A DNA stretch of 64,000 nt from Synechococcus sp. MVIR-18-1. GTDB lineage: Bacteria; Cyanobacteriota; Cyanobacteriia; PCC-6307; Cyanobiaceae. Every line of letters starts with the position of its first letter. The first letter of the stretch is position 1. The DNA lies in the NCBI RefSeq assembly GCF_014279835.1, contig NZ_CP047942.1, positions 1,426,001 through 1,490,000 of the forward strand, in the 5' to 3' direction. Below the pieces are notes generated by a model that was given only the letters and a program-made list of their open reading frames with translations, was not told where the DNA came from and searched no databases. Of this stretch, positions 1-9,052 are shown one piece after another. The position numbers and the translations under genes are program-made.

Positions 1-267
1 CTCAGACGCAGCTACAGGAGACTCCGATCCTGTGGCGACAGATTCACTCAGAACTGACGATGGGGATGGCTTGGGAAGTGATGTTGATGTACGAGCCAGG
101 GGGCGTAGAAGCACGACCCCAAGCATCAACACAACAAGAGAGGCCACTGTGCTGGGGAGACCAAGGGAACGACCTAGGAAATTCCAAACAATCCCTGATC
201 CAGCGAGGCCAAACACACCAATTGCCGCAAACAACGGACCGATCAGTTTGAGAAGCAATTTTTTCAT
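1..267 (-). CDS. Hypothetical membrane protein, 3' end beyond window
   Basis: The reading frame begins at an ATG at 267 and stays open to base 1, so the C-terminus lies outside the window. The 89 visible codons begin MKKLLLKLIGPLFAAIGVFG, a short basic start running into a hydrophobic segment (about residues 4-22). A second hydrophobic stretch (about 45-60, SLVVLMLGVVLL) is followed by a Ser/Pro-rich hydrophilic tail. I do not recognise the family. The opposite-strand frames over this stretch are less protein-like. It may be a small integral membrane protein with two helices. The start choice rests on it being the first ATG before the hydrophobic segment. Confidence 0.6.
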   Translation of the reverse strand, partial: MKKLLLKLIGPLFAAIGVFGLAGSGIVWNFLGRSLGLPSTVASLVVLMLGVVLLRPLARTSTSLPKPSPSSVLSESVATGSESPVAASE

Positions 268-367
268 GGGAATACCTTGGCAAATTTCGACCCTGCGCCG
301 CGAGTCAGCTCACCAGTCACTGCAATCTCCACAGACAAAGTATCCATACGTCACACAAAAACTTGAT

Positions 368-389
368 CACCAACGCTAAAAAGTTGGTG
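368..389. other. Stem-loop in spacer
   Basis: A 7-bp perfect inverted repeat CACCAAC/GTTGGTG with an 8-base A-rich loop lies between the leftward gene starting at 267 and the rightward gene starting at 532. There is no clear T-tract, so its role (5' leader element or chance) is open. The remainder of 268-531 holds nothing else I can support. Confidence 0.3.
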
Positions 390-531
390 CAGGTCGACCA
401 GCCGACAGAGAAGAGAAGGCTCCGCCCCCCAGCCTGCAATGCACGCAATAGCAAGTGAGTCATACATCGCGTTGCCTTCAAACATTCATTTGATACTGGA
501 CTCTTTTTCTTTTGAATGAAAAGAATCAGAT

Positions 532-813
532 ATGTCTCCATATCCTGAGTTATCCGTCACGGATGCATTCATGCACTTGCAGATCGGCAGGCTCAACAGA
601 CTCGATCAAATTTCATTGGCCCATCCATGGATTCCCAAGCGCGATTTAATTTTAATACTGCATCACACATTTCACAGATTTGCAGATAAATACTCTGGCC
701 AAGAACTACAGATGCATTTGGATCGATGGACAGACTTAGCGTGCAGCATCTCAGAGCATGAAATGAAGGATTTCATGTCACGGGTCAAAGAATTTGCGGT
801 TTTTAACGATTAA
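532..813 (+). CDS. Small conserved-looking hypothetical protein
   Basis: A 93-residue protein starting at ATG 532. It is soluble, with mixed helical composition, two histidine/aromatic-rich segments (LILHHTFHRF) and an acidic C-terminal half. No signal peptide, membrane segment or known motif is visible. It stands alone, with a spacer on each side, and a stem-loop follows the stop. A purine-rich stretch (GAAAAGAA) lies about 10 bases upstream of the ATG. The family is unknown to me. The frame is supported mainly by its length and protein-like composition in an otherwise AT-rich spacer. Confidence 0.5.
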   Translation: MSPYPELSVTDAFMHLQIGRLNRLDQISLAHPWIPKRDLILILHHTFHRFADKYSGQELQMHLDRWTDLACSISEHEMKDFMSRVKEFAVFND

Positions 814-814
814 T

Positions 815-837
815 GCTTTTTGCTGGAACCAAAAAGC
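815..837 (+). terminator. Possible weak terminator hairpin
   Basis: GCTTTTTG and CAAAAAGC form an 8-bp stem with a 7-base loop directly after the stop of the gene ending at 813. No following T-run is present, so it is at best a weak or rho-assisted end. Confidence 0.3.
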
Positions 838-955
838 TACCAATCAATAATTAACTCGTTGAACTCAAAAGACGTCTTCTCAAGCGATTAAAAGCCTGCT
901 CAGCAAGAATGATTTTGCTGGTCTGATTCAAGAAGAACTCCAATCTTGCAAAGAC

Positions 956-2218
956 TCAGCGCTGATCAAGTGCTTGTTTCCATCGATCAGCCAATGATTC
1001 GATGGCAGATTTTGGTCCACAGAGACTGAGAAGTGGATTGGCCAGATGGCGGGATGCAGCCAAACGCAATGCCTTGCCATCAAGGGTCTCCAAAACCTCC
1101 ATACAGCGATGGTCGTGATTGTCGGGTAGGCCGAGACCTCTGAGCTGAGCACGACGTTCGGCTCTCTGACCTGTTGTTTGTGAGGCATGAGCCAACTGAC
1201 CACGAAATTTGGCACGCGCCAGGTTGAGGTCTGCTGCCTCCAGCGTGTGTTCCATCAATTCCTGCCAACTCATGATCAGCAGGTCCAAGGTGGTTAAGGC
1301 CTTATCAACTGCAGTGGATGCATGCAAAACAAAAGGTGAGGCCTTCGCTCTTGCTGGATGGTGCACGCCGACGTCGTAGGCCACGCCATGGTCTTCGCGA
1401 AGGCGGCGGAATAGCAAGCTGGACATCCCTGTACCCAAATGGGTTTGCAACAAACGAAGGGCAAGGTCATCTGGGTGTCCGTGAGGAAGCGTTGGCTGAC
1501 CGAGCATCAGCACGACCTGCTCGGTGGACTGCGGGTGGAGATAAACCGTTTGTTCCGCACTCATAGATGCTTGATCACTCAAATCTTTGGCGTCCGGATC
1601 AAGATCAGCAGAATTGGATTGAGGGGAAATACCGTCTGCTTGGAGCTGGTCCAATAATCCGGCTGGAATCGAACCCGACAACGCCAAAATCGCTCCTTCG
1701 GCGCTGAGGGATTGTGCAATCGGCCGAAGAGATGCTGCGGTGAGTTGCTCCAACTCACCAGCAACTCCCAAGGGGTCATGGCCATAAGGGCCCAGCCCGT
1801 AGGCCAGATGGCGCCAACCATCAAAGGCCAGATGGAAGGGATCTTCTCGCTGACGTTGCAGTGCTTGAAGACTCAACTCCCGCTCGAGGTTCACCTGATC
1901 GGCTTGCAGATGGGGTTCATGCACCATCGAGGTCAACAAGGGAAGCAATTGAGGGCTATCGAGATCCCTGCATTTCAAGCTGATCAGCAAGCCATCTTCG
2001 TTGGTATCACAGCGAAGTCCAGCGCCACAACCCTCAACGAGATCGGCCATTTGCATGGCATCAAGGGAGCCACACCCGCGAGTCAACACGGATGCCAGCA
2101 ATTGATGTGCGCCCCTCTGGCCGATCGGATCAGCAGCGCTTCCACGACCGATCCACAATTTGGCGGCCAACACCCCTGGTGTCTGAACCGGATCTAAAAC
2201 CAAATCAGTCGGGCTCAT
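956..2218 (-). CDS. M16 family peptidase-like protein, non-catalytic partner
   Basis: A 420-residue protein of the M16 (pitrilysin/processing peptidase) fold. The position where catalytic members have HxxEH reads HQLLA (about residues 38-42), so the zinc ligands are missing. Members like this normally pair with an active partner, as in the alpha/beta subunits of processing peptidases or bacterial PqqL-like pairs. Its ATG overlaps the stop of the active M16 gene by four bases, which suggests translational coupling and a 1:1 complex. The C-terminal half contains the usual second M16 domain, with the R/Y-type substrate segment LLFRRLREDHGVAYDVGVH. The physiological substrate is unknown. Confidence 0.85.
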   Translation of the reverse strand: MSPTDLVLDPVQTPGVLAAKLWIGRGSAADPIGQRGAHQLLASVLTRGCGSLDAMQMADLVEGCGAGLRCDTNEDGLLISLKCRDLDSPQLLPLLTSMVHEPHLQADQVNLERELSLQALQRQREDPFHLAFDGWRHLAYGLGPYGHDPLGVAGELEQLTAASLRPIAQSLSAEGAILALSGSIPAGLLDQLQADGISPQSNSADLDPDAKDLSDQASMSAEQTVYLHPQSTEQVVLMLGQPTLPHGHPDDLALRLLQTHLGTGMSSLLFRRLREDHGVAYDVGVHHPARAKASPFVLHASTAVDKALTTLDLLIMSWQELMEHTLEAADLNLARAKFRGQLAHASQTTGQRAERRAQLRGLGLPDNHDHRCMEVLETLDGKALRLAASRHLANPLLSLCGPKSAIESLADRWKQALDQR

Positions 2219-3444
2219 TCAGAGTCCTCCGGTAAGGCCAGAAGCGTGAACGCTTGTTCAGGTTGCAAACGAGGCAAAAGGGACTGTTGCAAGCGCTCAA
2301 CCGTCCAGGTCTGCAGATGACTGAGCGGAGACAACAACGTTTGGTTGCGCCCCCATAAGGATTGGGATCCAGCAATTGCAGCAACGGATCCTGGTGCTTC
2401 CAAGCTGAATCGAAGCCCATTCCCCACCAATTGCTTTGCGCGATGCAGTTCGTCATCACCGATGGCATCCACCGTTGCCCGGTTCAATTCCTCTGCGATC
2501 ACGGTTTCCACCTGCTCGATCTGGTCTTCAGGGCAGCAGGCCTCCAGCATCACCACACTTCCCTGTTCCATCACCGTGACATCCATATCAATGGATTCCA
2601 CAATTTGTAGGTCTTCCCTCAAGCGTTGCACCAAACGACTGCGCCTCCCCTCCGCCAGAAGGGTGGTCGCCAGATCGGCTCCCATCACGCTGTCTTGATC
2701 ATTGGCTGCAGCCATCGGCCACGCCATCAACAAACGAGCTGCTTCCAGGCGAGGAAATCGGATGCTTTGACGTCCGCTGTGAAATGCAAGCGAACGTGAA
2801 GCGGATGCGGTTTCGTCCCCCTGATCAAGATTGGCTTCGAGCTCGGCGAGGCGGCTCGAGTGAATCTGCTCCAACAGATTCGATGTCACAGCGCCACTGA
2901 TGGCCAAACAACAGTTGGGTCCGCGATACCTCCTGTTGTGAAATTGGCGCATCGCCTCTGGAGTGCTGTCGAGCAAACTCTGTTCCCAGCCAAGAATTGG
3001 ACGGCCATAGGGGTGCTTTCCAAAACCCTGAGAGAGAAGGGTTTGGAACACTTGTTCGTCGGGTTGATCTCGGTACTGGGCAATTTCTTCCAGCACCACA
3101 TCCCTCTCCATGCCGTAGGCGTCCTCTCTCAGGGCAGGATTGAGCACGAGGTCCAGCAACAGGTCGAGGGCGTTCTGTGCGCAGCTGGACGGCACCAACA
3201 CGTGAAAGTGCACATCATCGAAACCTGTTGCCGCATTACTGCTGCCACCAAGAGCCTCAATCCGACGATCGAATTCTCCAGCCTGCAAGGTTGCACTGCC
3301 CTTAAACACCATGTGCTCTAAAAAGTGGGCAAGACCCTCTTCCCCATGGTCTTCAAAGGTGCTTCCTCCTCGACACCAAAAGTCGAGGCAAGTGAGGTCT
3401 GCATCTGGCATCAGTGCACTCACGGTTCGGCAACCGTTTTTCAA
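2215..3444 (-). CDS. M16 family zinc peptidase, catalytic partner
   Basis: About 409 residues with the inverted zincin motif HFLEH at residues 40-44 and the downstream glutamate segment ERDVVLEE (about 113-120) that supplies the third zinc ligand. The second half carries the inactive M16 repeat. It forms a two-gene unit with the zinc-less partner downstream (ATGA overlap). The start is uncertain. There is no ATG near the homologous N-terminus; TTG at 3444 is the most likely codon, and the frame stays open only about 50 bases further upstream to a stop at 3496-3498. It is divergent from pcyA, which begins at 3532, so the two promoters share a very short spacer. Confidence 0.85.
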   Translation of the reverse strand: MKNGCRTVSALMPDADLTCLDFWCRGGSTFEDHGEEGLAHFLEHMVFKGSATLQAGEFDRRIEALGGSSNAATGFDDVHFHVLVPSSCAQNALDLLLDLVLNPALREDAYGMERDVVLEEIAQYRDQPDEQVFQTLLSQGFGKHPYGRPILGWEQSLLDSTPEAMRQFHNRRYRGPNCCLAISGAVTSNLLEQIHSSRLAELEANLDQGDETASASRSLAFHSGRQSIRFPRLEAARLLMAWPMAAANDQDSVMGADLATTLLAEGRRSRLVQRLREDLQIVESIDMDVTVMEQGSVVMLEACCPEDQIEQVETVIAEELNRATVDAIGDDELHRAKQLVGNGLRFSLEAPGSVAAIAGSQSLWGRNQTLLSPLSHLQTWTVERLQQSLLPRLQPEQAFTLLALPEDSE

Positions 3445-3531
3445 GAGCTGATGCTGCAGCTCAGGGCCGGAGGCGATCTCGTTCAGGGTCCCGTGTCAAA
3501 GTCCCATTCTGTGTTGTCCCTTGCTGGACTG

Positions 3532-4269
3532 ATGTCCGAATCCACCAACGGTCTTGAATTGCATCCGCTGGTGACCTCATTAGCGGAGCAAATTCGTACG
3601 TGTCGGACAGCCCTACCTGACCTGTCTCCTCTGGCTGTAGACCCGGCACTAGAGGCGATCAGCGGAATGTTGGATGGTGAAACGCTCTTCATTCGCAACG
3701 AGCTGCATCAATGCCTTGGTCTACGCAAACTGCATCTCGAGATTGCTCGGCTGGGCATGGGATTGCAGATCCTTCACTGCGTTTTTTTTCCAGATCCCAG
3801 ATTCGACTTACCCGTCTTTGGAGCCGATATTGTTGCCAGCAAAGCTGGAATTTCAGCGGCCATTGTTGATCTCTCTCCCGTATGCGATGCCTTACCTGAT
3901 GCGGTGAGTCAACCACTCAGTGCGCTGAAATTGCCACCGTTTCAGCAAGTAAGAGACCTACCTGCATGGGGGACCATTTTTTCCCCTTATGTGAAATTCA
4001 TACGCCCCGTGGATGAGCAAGAGGAGACATGGTTCGTTGGCCTTGTCGCTGACTACCTCAACATTCTTCGCCAGGCAATTCTGGCAACAGCTCCCGATGC
4101 TGTTAATGAACTCCCTACGATCAATCGTCAGCAAGGACAACTCTCCTATTGCCGGCAGCAGAAACGCAACGACAAAACTCGACGCGTCTTAGAGAAGGCC
4201 TTCGGGAGCGCTTGGGCCGATCGCTACATCGAAGAGATGCTGTTCGACGATCCTCCACCTCTCCCATGA
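3532..4269 (+). CDS. pcyA: Phycocyanobilin:ferredoxin oxidoreductase
   Basis: A 245-residue ferredoxin-dependent bilin reductase that makes phycocyanobilin from biliverdin IXalpha in two two-electron steps, for phycobilisome chromophores. Residues E70, H82 (in [19 protein letters not shown]) and D99 correspond to the catalytic Glu76, His88 and Asp105 of the Synechocystis enzyme at a constant offset of 6. The ATG at 3532 gives the family's usual length. The frame is open further upstream, but that part overlaps the opposite-strand peptidase and is not family sequence. The stop overlaps the next gene's ATG (ATGA), placing pcyA at the head of a transporter operon. Confidence 0.95.
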   Translation: MSESTNGLELHPLVTSLAEQIRTCRTALPDLSPLAVDPALEAISGMLDGETLFIRNELHQCLGLRKLHLEIARLGMGLQILHCVFFPDPRFDLPVFGADIVASKAGISAAIVDLSPVCDALPDAVSQPLSALKLPPFQQVRDLPAWGTIFSPYVKFIRPVDEQEETWFVGLVADYLNILRQAILATAPDAVNELPTINRQQGQLSYCRQQKRNDKTRRVLEKAFGSAWADRYIEEMLFDDPPPLP

Positions 4270-5171
4270 AACAAATCCGTCTCTGGGTGATGGTCGGGGT
4301 GCTCGGTGCTGCTGTTGTCGGTGCCGGAGTCTGGGTCACCCGCCGGCCGGCACCAGAAGCCCTACCAGCGGCTGCAGTTCCAAAAGTTCGAGCTCCGGAA
4401 GCAGTTGCTGCCCTTGGCCAACTCAAGCCAGCTGGTGAAGTCCGTCGCTTGGCGGCCCCGGCCAGTGGAGTCGGCGGAACGCCGCGCATTGCTGCGCTTC
4501 TCGTGAAGGAAGGAGACCAAATTCGCAAGGGTCAGCCCCTGGCCATTTTTGACAACCGACCCCAACTAGAAGCTGAAATCGCTGAGATTGACGCCCAAAT
4601 CGAATCGACTGCGATCGAAGTGCAACTTCAACAGCGAGAGGTGTCCCGCTATGCAGCCGCGGCCAAGGTAGGAGCCGCTGCGATGGTGGCTCTTGAGGAA
4701 AAACAAGATGAACTCAGACGCTTCCAACGCAAAGGCGTCGAGCTGATCGCGAAGCGACGGAGCCTCGAAACGGATCTTGCTGACAGCGAGTTGCTGTCTC
4801 CGATTAATGGTGTGGTGCTCAAAATTCACAGTCGCGTCGGAGAACGTCCTGGCAGTGACGGTGTGATGGAGGTCGGAGCGAGCCAAAGCATGGAGGCCTT
4901 GGTTGAGGTGTATGAGTCGGATATCAATCGCATTTCAATTGGCCAATCCGTCAGCTTGATTAGCGAAAACGGCGGATTCAAAGGAACACTCGAGGGACGC
5001 GTCGAACGCATCACCCCCCAGGTGCGACAGCGAAAAGTGCTTTCAACCGATCCCACCGGTGATGCCGATGCAAGGGTCATCGAAGTGGATGTTGTTCTTA
5101 CGCCAGAGTCGGCAAAAACAGTGACGCAACTCTCCGGTTTGAAAGTGATTGCCCGCTTCAAGACCCCATGA
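4266..5171 (+). CDS. devB: DevB-like membrane fusion protein of ABC exporter
   Basis: A 301-residue HlyD/DevB-type periplasmic adaptor. One N-terminal membrane helix (about residues 5-24) is followed by a lipoyl-like half ([13 protein letters not shown]), a long alpha-hairpin (about 100-180, heptad-rich [14 protein letters not shown]), a second lipoyl half ([18 protein letters not shown]) and a beta-barrel region. It would link a DevC/DevA inner-membrane pump to an outer-membrane channel. In Anabaena, DevBCA exports heterocyst glycolipids; this organism type has no heterocysts, so the cargo here is unknown. It overlaps pcyA and devC by four bases each. Confidence 0.9.
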   Translation: MKQIRLWVMVGVLGAAVVGAGVWVTRRPAPEALPAAAVPKVRAPEAVAALGQLKPAGEVRRLAAPASGVGGTPRIAALLVKEGDQIRKGQPLAIFDNRPQLEAEIAEIDAQIESTAIEVQLQQREVSRYAAAAKVGAAAMVALEEKQDELRRFQRKGVELIAKRRSLETDLADSELLSPINGVVLKIHSRVGERPGSDGVMEVGASQSMEALVEVYESDINRISIGQSVSLISENGGFKGTLEGRVERITPQVRQRKVLSTDPTGDADARVIEVDVVLTPESAKTVTQLSGLKVIARFKTP

Positions 5172-6340
5172 TCCGAGCCTTTTGGCGGAAGCGCAGAATT
5201 CCGTTGGCATCCTTGATGCTGATCCGTCAGCCCGTTCGTCTAGCTGTTGCTCTGGCCGGTATCAGCTTCGCCGGAATTCTGATGTTTATGCAGCTGGGCT
5301 TCCGCGACGGCTTGTTTGACGCCAGCGTCACCGTGCATCGCCTATTTGATGCAGACATCGTCCTAATCAGCCCACGCTCTACCAGTTCCGTGAGCATGGC
5401 CGGCTTCCCTCGTAGACGACTGATTCAAGCCATGGCCTCTCCTGAGGTTGAAGGGATTACTCCCGTCCACTGGAATCTGCTGCTTTGGAGGAATCCAGAA
5501 ACCCTTGGGACACGATCCATTCTTGCGTTGGGATTTGAACCAGGCCATCCTCTTTTCACCGATCCAACGCTGGCAGAAAAAGCCAAGCTGCTCACACAGA
5601 AAGGCCGGGTCTTATTTGACGAAAAATCGCGAGCAGAATTTGGTCCCGTAGCCGAATGGTTTCGTGAGGGACGCACTGTTGAAAGTGAAATCAATGGCAA
5701 AAGAGTTCGCGTAGCAGGCCTGATTGGCCTTGGGGCGTCGTTTGGTGCTGATGGCAACTTATTAACGAGCAGCGAAACATTTTTGGATTTAATTCCAAAC
5801 ACCCCCTCGGGAAGCATCGAAGTGGGCTTGGTTCGCCTTAAGCCTGGAAGTGATGCAGAGCAGGTGGCTCAACGCCTTCAATCTCAATTACCAGATGATG
5901 TGACCGTGCTGACCAAGCAAGGATTCATCGATTTCGAGCAAAATTACTGGCGTACAAGCACATCCATTGGCTTCATTTTTACCCTTGGTGCCGCCATGGG
6001 TTTCGTGGTGGGCTGCGTCATTGTTTATCAAGTTCTGTATTCAGATGTCAGCGATCATTTGCCCGAATACGCCACCCTGATGGCGATGGGTTACAAGCTC
6101 AATAGTTTGCTGGGAGTTGTGGTCAGAGAAGGCCTGTTGCTTGCTCTGTTTGGTTACTTACCGGCCTACGCCGCCGGACAGGGCCTGTACCTCTTGGTGC
6201 GAAACGCCACCCAGTTGCCAGTGGCGATGAACACGGTTCGAGCCGTGAGCGTGTTCAGCATGATCTTGATCATGTGCATGCTCTCAGCAGGTCTTGCCAT
6301 GCGCCGACTCGTTGATGCCGATCCCGCGGAGATCTTTTAA
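5168..6340 (+). CDS. devC: DevC-like ABC exporter permease
   Basis: A 390-residue permease of the MacB/FtsX-like DevC family. It has one N-terminal helix (about residues 25-45), a large periplasmic domain (about 50-260) and three helices in the C-terminal third (about 268-292, 312-338 and 358-378). The motif PEYATLMAMGYK before the third helix is the family's coupling segment to the ATPase. It starts inside the stop of devB (ATGA) and ends four bases before devA, so BCA are co-translated. It works with the adaptor and ATPase in exporting an unidentified substrate across the envelope. Confidence 0.92.
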   Translation: MIRAFWRKRRIPLASLMLIRQPVRLAVALAGISFAGILMFMQLGFRDGLFDASVTVHRLFDADIVLISPRSTSSVSMAGFPRRRLIQAMASPEVEGITPVHWNLLLWRNPETLGTRSILALGFEPGHPLFTDPTLAEKAKLLTQKGRVLFDEKSRAEFGPVAEWFREGRTVESEINGKRVRVAGLIGLGASFGADGNLLTSSETFLDLIPNTPSGSIEVGLVRLKPGSDAEQVAQRLQSQLPDDVTVLTKQGFIDFEQNYWRTSTSIGFIFTLGAAMGFVVGCVIVYQVLYSDVSDHLPEYATLMAMGYKLNSLLGVVVREGLLLALFGYLPAYAAGQGLYLLVRNATQLPVAMNTVRAVSVFSMILIMCMLSAGLAMRRLVDADPAEIF

Positions 6341-6344
6341 AGCA

Positions 6345-7037
6345 ATGGCAACGAGCTCACTCACCATTGATATCCAGGCACTGAGCCATTGGTATGGCAA
6401 AGGCTCAACCCGCAGGCAGGTTTTGCAAGGTGTGGACCTGCAAATTTCTGCAGGTGAGGTGGTCTTACTCACGGGTCCGTCCGGCTGTGGCAAAACAACC
6501 TTGCTCACCTTGATCGGAGCGTTACGAAAGGTTCAGGAGGGTGATGTTGAAGTGTTTGGACAGCAGCTACGCGGAGCGGCTCGAGGCCAGCGTCAGCGCT
6601 TGCGCCGTCGCATCGGCATGATTTTCCAGGGCCACAATCTTTTGCGCTGTCTCACCGCTGAACAAAATGTTCAGATGGGAGCTGATTTGTTGCCGAATCT
6701 TGGCTACAGGGCTCGTCGCGATCAAGCACGGGAGTGGTTGCGGTCTGTGGGACTAGAGGACGAATTGGGAAAACTTCCCCATGACCTGTCCGGGGGACAA
6801 AAGCAGCGCGTAGCGATCGCCAGAGCTCTTGCAGCCAAACCTCAGCTCCTCTTAGCCGATGAACCAACCGCTGCTCTCGACAGCGGCACAGGCCGAGAAG
6901 TTGTTGAGTTGTTGAAGCGCCTCGCGCGAGAACAGTCGTGTTCTGTCCTGATGGTGACGCACGATCCGCGCATCCTTGATGTGGCAGATCGTCTTGTTCG
7001 AATGGAAGATGGGCGTCTTTACCAGACGATTAGTTAA
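6345..7037 (+). CDS. devA: DevA-like ABC exporter ATPase
   Basis: A 230-residue LolD/MacB-type nucleotide-binding protein. Walker A is LTGPSGCGKTT (about residues 43-52), the signature is LSGGQKQRVAIARAL, Walker B is LLLADEPTAAL, and the switch histidine is in VTHDPR. The ATG at 6345 lies five bases after the devC stop; an in-frame ATG at 6294 inside devC would add an unlikely N-terminus. It energises the DevBC pump. It is the last transporter gene before a 39-bp gap to a small basic protein and then a strong terminator. Confidence 0.93.
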   Translation: MATSSLTIDIQALSHWYGKGSTRRQVLQGVDLQISAGEVVLLTGPSGCGKTTLLTLIGALRKVQEGDVEVFGQQLRGAARGQRQRLRRRIGMIFQGHNLLRCLTAEQNVQMGADLLPNLGYRARRDQAREWLRSVGLEDELGKLPHDLSGGQKQRVAIARALAAKPQLLLADEPTAALDSGTGREVVELLKRLAREQSCSVLMVTHDPRILDVADRLVRMEDGRLYQTIS

Positions 7038-7075
7038 GTTGGTCTGAGTTTAAGAATTGGAATTTTCCAAAACGC

Positions 7076-7231
7076 ATGGCTAAGCGCAGAAACCTCAAGA
7101 AGGAAAAGCAGGAGCGCAATCGCGCTTACGCCCGCAAATTTAAAAAGCGCAAGCTTCGCAACGATGGCCGTGGTGAAGGTGCTGGTAACGGAGTGACCGG
7201 TACGGCAAATAATGGTGGTGCTGCTGATTGA
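7076..7231 (+). CDS. Small basic conserved-looking protein (51 aa)
   Basis: A short ORF starting at ATG 7076. Its first half is strongly basic (MAKRRNLKKEKQERNRAYAR, then KFKKRKLR) and its second half is a glycine/asparagine/threonine-rich tail ending GAAD. It lies 38 bases after devA and ends 32 bases before an intrinsic terminator, exactly where a real last cistron would end. The charge pattern suggests nucleic-acid or ribosome binding, but that is inference. I believe similar tiny proteins occur in marine picocyanobacteria, though I cannot name the family. Confidence 0.7.
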   Translation: MAKRRNLKKEKQERNRAYARKFKKRKLRNDGRGEGAGNGVTGTANNGGAAD

Positions 7232-7263
7232 ACGCTTTGGCGTGACCCTGCATCGTTTCTATT

Positions 7264-7291
7264 AAGAGAGGGGGAGACCCCTCTCTTTTTA
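7264..7291 (+). terminator. Intrinsic terminator of pcyA-devBCA unit
   Basis: Stem GAGAGGGG/CCCCTCTC (8 bp, extendable by two A-T pairs) closes a GAGA tetraloop and is followed by a T-tract at 7286-7290. It is the clearest intrinsic terminator in the first 20 kb and defines the end of the rightward pcyA/devBCA/small-protein unit. Confidence 0.9.
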
Positions 7292-7332
7292 ATGGCTTTA
7301 GGCTGAATCCTTAATGCCTCTGTTTCGCGCGG

Positions 7333-8265
7333 ATGTTCATCAGCGTCGTCATCCCCACTTACAACCGGCGCTCCATTCTTGAGAAGTGTCTGCAGGCACT
7401 GGAACACCAGGATCCCAGCGGAGAGATCGAGACCTACGAAGTGGTTGTCGTCGATGACGGTTCCAGCGATGGCACTCCCGACTGGTTGCGTCAAAACGCA
7501 GCTCACTTCCCCCATGTCCGCCTTGTGGAACAACAACATGGCGGACCTGCTGAGGGTCGTAATCGCGGCGTTGATCATGCCAAAGGAGATGTGATCGTCT
7601 TTATCGATAGCGATTTAGTGGTCACATCAAGCTTCCTGGCATCCCATGCCCGAGCTTTAAGTCGACGTTGGAATCAGCAGGACAATCGTCTCTGTTTCAC
7701 TTACGGGGCCGTCATCAATACGGCCAACTTTGATCAGCCAACGGCAGAACGGCACAAACTGCGGGATCTCTCCTGGGCGTACTTCGCAACAGGAAACGTG
7801 GCGATCGACCGTGAGGTTTTGGAACGATCCGGGTTATTTGATCTTGGGTTCCGCCTCTACGGATGGGAAGACCTAGAGCTCGGAGAGCGACTCAGGCAAA
7901 TGGGTGTGGAACTGGTGAAGTGTCCAGAAGCGGTTGGCTATCACTGGCATCCAGCCTTTCGCCTGGAGCAAATCCCAGACCTGATTCGTGTGGAGCGGGA
8001 ACGCGCTCGCATGGGATTGGTTTTTTATCGCAAGCACCCCAGTAGGCGGGTCCGCTTCATCATTCAGTTCACCTGGTTGCATCGCGTGCTTTGGTCCTTG
8101 CTCACGCTCGGAGGCCTTCTCAATGAACACAGCCTGCGGCCGCTCATGGCTTGGCTGATTCAACGGGGCCAACCATCCCTGGCTTTGGAGTTGCTGCGTC
8201 TTCCCCTGAACAGGATTGGTGTTGAGGCGCTGTATCGCGAAGCCCGACAAGCTGGCTTGAACTGA
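7333..8265 (+). CDS. Family 2 glycosyltransferase
   Basis: A 310-residue GT-A fold glycosyltransferase (GT2). The N-terminal FISVVIPTYNRR strand, VVVDDGSSDGT (D41-D42) and VFIDSDLVV (D92-x-D94, the DxD-type metal site) are present, and the acceptor-side motif appears as GWEDLELGERLRQ. It would transfer a sugar from a nucleotide donor to an unknown acceptor, perhaps cell-surface polysaccharide. A mildly hydrophobic stretch near residues 245-265 could be a membrane-associated helix. It is the first gene after a terminator, five bases upstream of rsmE, so the two probably share a transcript. Confidence 0.88.
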   Translation: MFISVVIPTYNRRSILEKCLQALEHQDPSGEIETYEVVVVDDGSSDGTPDWLRQNAAHFPHVRLVEQQHGGPAEGRNRGVDHAKGDVIVFIDSDLVVTSSFLASHARALSRRWNQQDNRLCFTYGAVINTANFDQPTAERHKLRDLSWAYFATGNVAIDREVLERSGLFDLGFRLYGWEDLELGERLRQMGVELVKCPEAVGYHWHPAFRLEQIPDLIRVERERARMGLVFYRKHPSRRVRFIIQFTWLHRVLWSLLTLGGLLNEHSLRPLMAWLIQRGQPSLALELLRLPLNRIGVEALYREARQAGLN

Positions 8266-8270
8266 ACCGA

Positions 8271-9035
8271 ATGGTGGCAGAGCTGCGTCGGTTACTGATC
8301 GAGCCCAAACGATTGGCCGATCGTGATAGCAATGGATGCCTTGTGCTGCGTGATGACGAACGTCATTACCTTCGCCGGGTTTTACGGCTGCGTGCTGGAT
8401 CACCAGTGGCGGTAGTGGATGGCCGCGGCCATCTTTGGGAGGGATGGTTTCAGGGGGAGGAACAGCTTCTTCTCCCCAACAATTGTGAAACCACAAGCCC
8501 AGCCAAAAGCCCTCAGCTCGGTCTTGCGATTGCATTAGTGCGTCGAGGCATGGATGACGTGATGCGCATGGCTTGTGAGTTGGGCGTGGATTGGATCCAG
8601 CCCTTGCAAGCAAAGCGATGTACACCCCAAGCGGACTTCAAACCAGAGCGCTGGCAGCTGATCCTCAAGGAGGCAGTCGAGCAATGCGAGCGGCTCTGGA
8701 TGCCCCAGCTCCTACCACTTGCATCGTCGGATCACTGGTGGTCGATGCCGGGAAACGGCGATACGCGGGCGATTGCCACTACACGAGTAGAGGGGCTCAT
8801 GGCATTAGAGCCTTGGTTGCAGCGCCAGACCCCTGAAAGCAACTGCATCTGGCTTGCGATTGGTCCGGAGGGAGGCTGGGACCCTCAAGAACAGGCGCAG
8901 GCCTTAACCGAAGGATGGTCGCCGGTCAGTCTCAGTGAGGACATTTTGCGCTCTTCCACAGCAGCAATTGCTGGGGTGGCAACGCTCAACAGTTGGCGTC
9001 GTACGACGCTGACCACTGAGCCAACCGACTGCTGA
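8271..9035 (+). CDS. rsmE: 16S rRNA (uracil-1498-N3)-methyltransferase
   Basis: A 254-residue SPOUT-class RNA methyltransferase that methylates N3 of U1498 in 16S rRNA. The N-terminal PUA-like domain contains HYLRRVLRLRAGSPV. The C-terminal trefoil-knot SAM site shows AIGPEGGWDPQE and LSEDILRSSTAAIAG (family pattern LGxRILRxETA). Its ATG lies five bases after the glycosyltransferase stop. The usual catalytic-site segment LALVRRGMDDVM is intact, where many homologues have K-x-x-R/E. Confidence 0.92.
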   Translation: MVAELRRLLIEPKRLADRDSNGCLVLRDDERHYLRRVLRLRAGSPVAVVDGRGHLWEGWFQGEEQLLLPNNCETTSPAKSPQLGLAIALVRRGMDDVMRMACELGVDWIQPLQAKRCTPQADFKPERWQLILKEAVEQCERLWMPQLLPLASSDHWWSMPGNGDTRAIATTRVEGLMALEPWLQRQTPESNCIWLAIGPEGGWDPQEQAQALTEGWSPVSLSEDILRSSTAAIAGVATLNSWRRTTLTTEPTDC

Positions 9036-9052
9036 GAACAACTGAAGTGGCT

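Noticed and set aside
317-541. Leftward 74-codon frame over the first spacer
   Set aside because: No protein-like pattern, and it would collide with the start of the rightward gene at 532.
1712-2197. 161-codon rightward frame inside the non-catalytic M16 gene
   Set aside because: Shadow of a clear family member on the other strand.
6814-6822. GCGATCGC (HIP1) octamers, here and near 9216 and 36028
   Set aside because: Too few in the portions I examined to suggest the dense HIP1 pattern of freshwater cyanobacteria.
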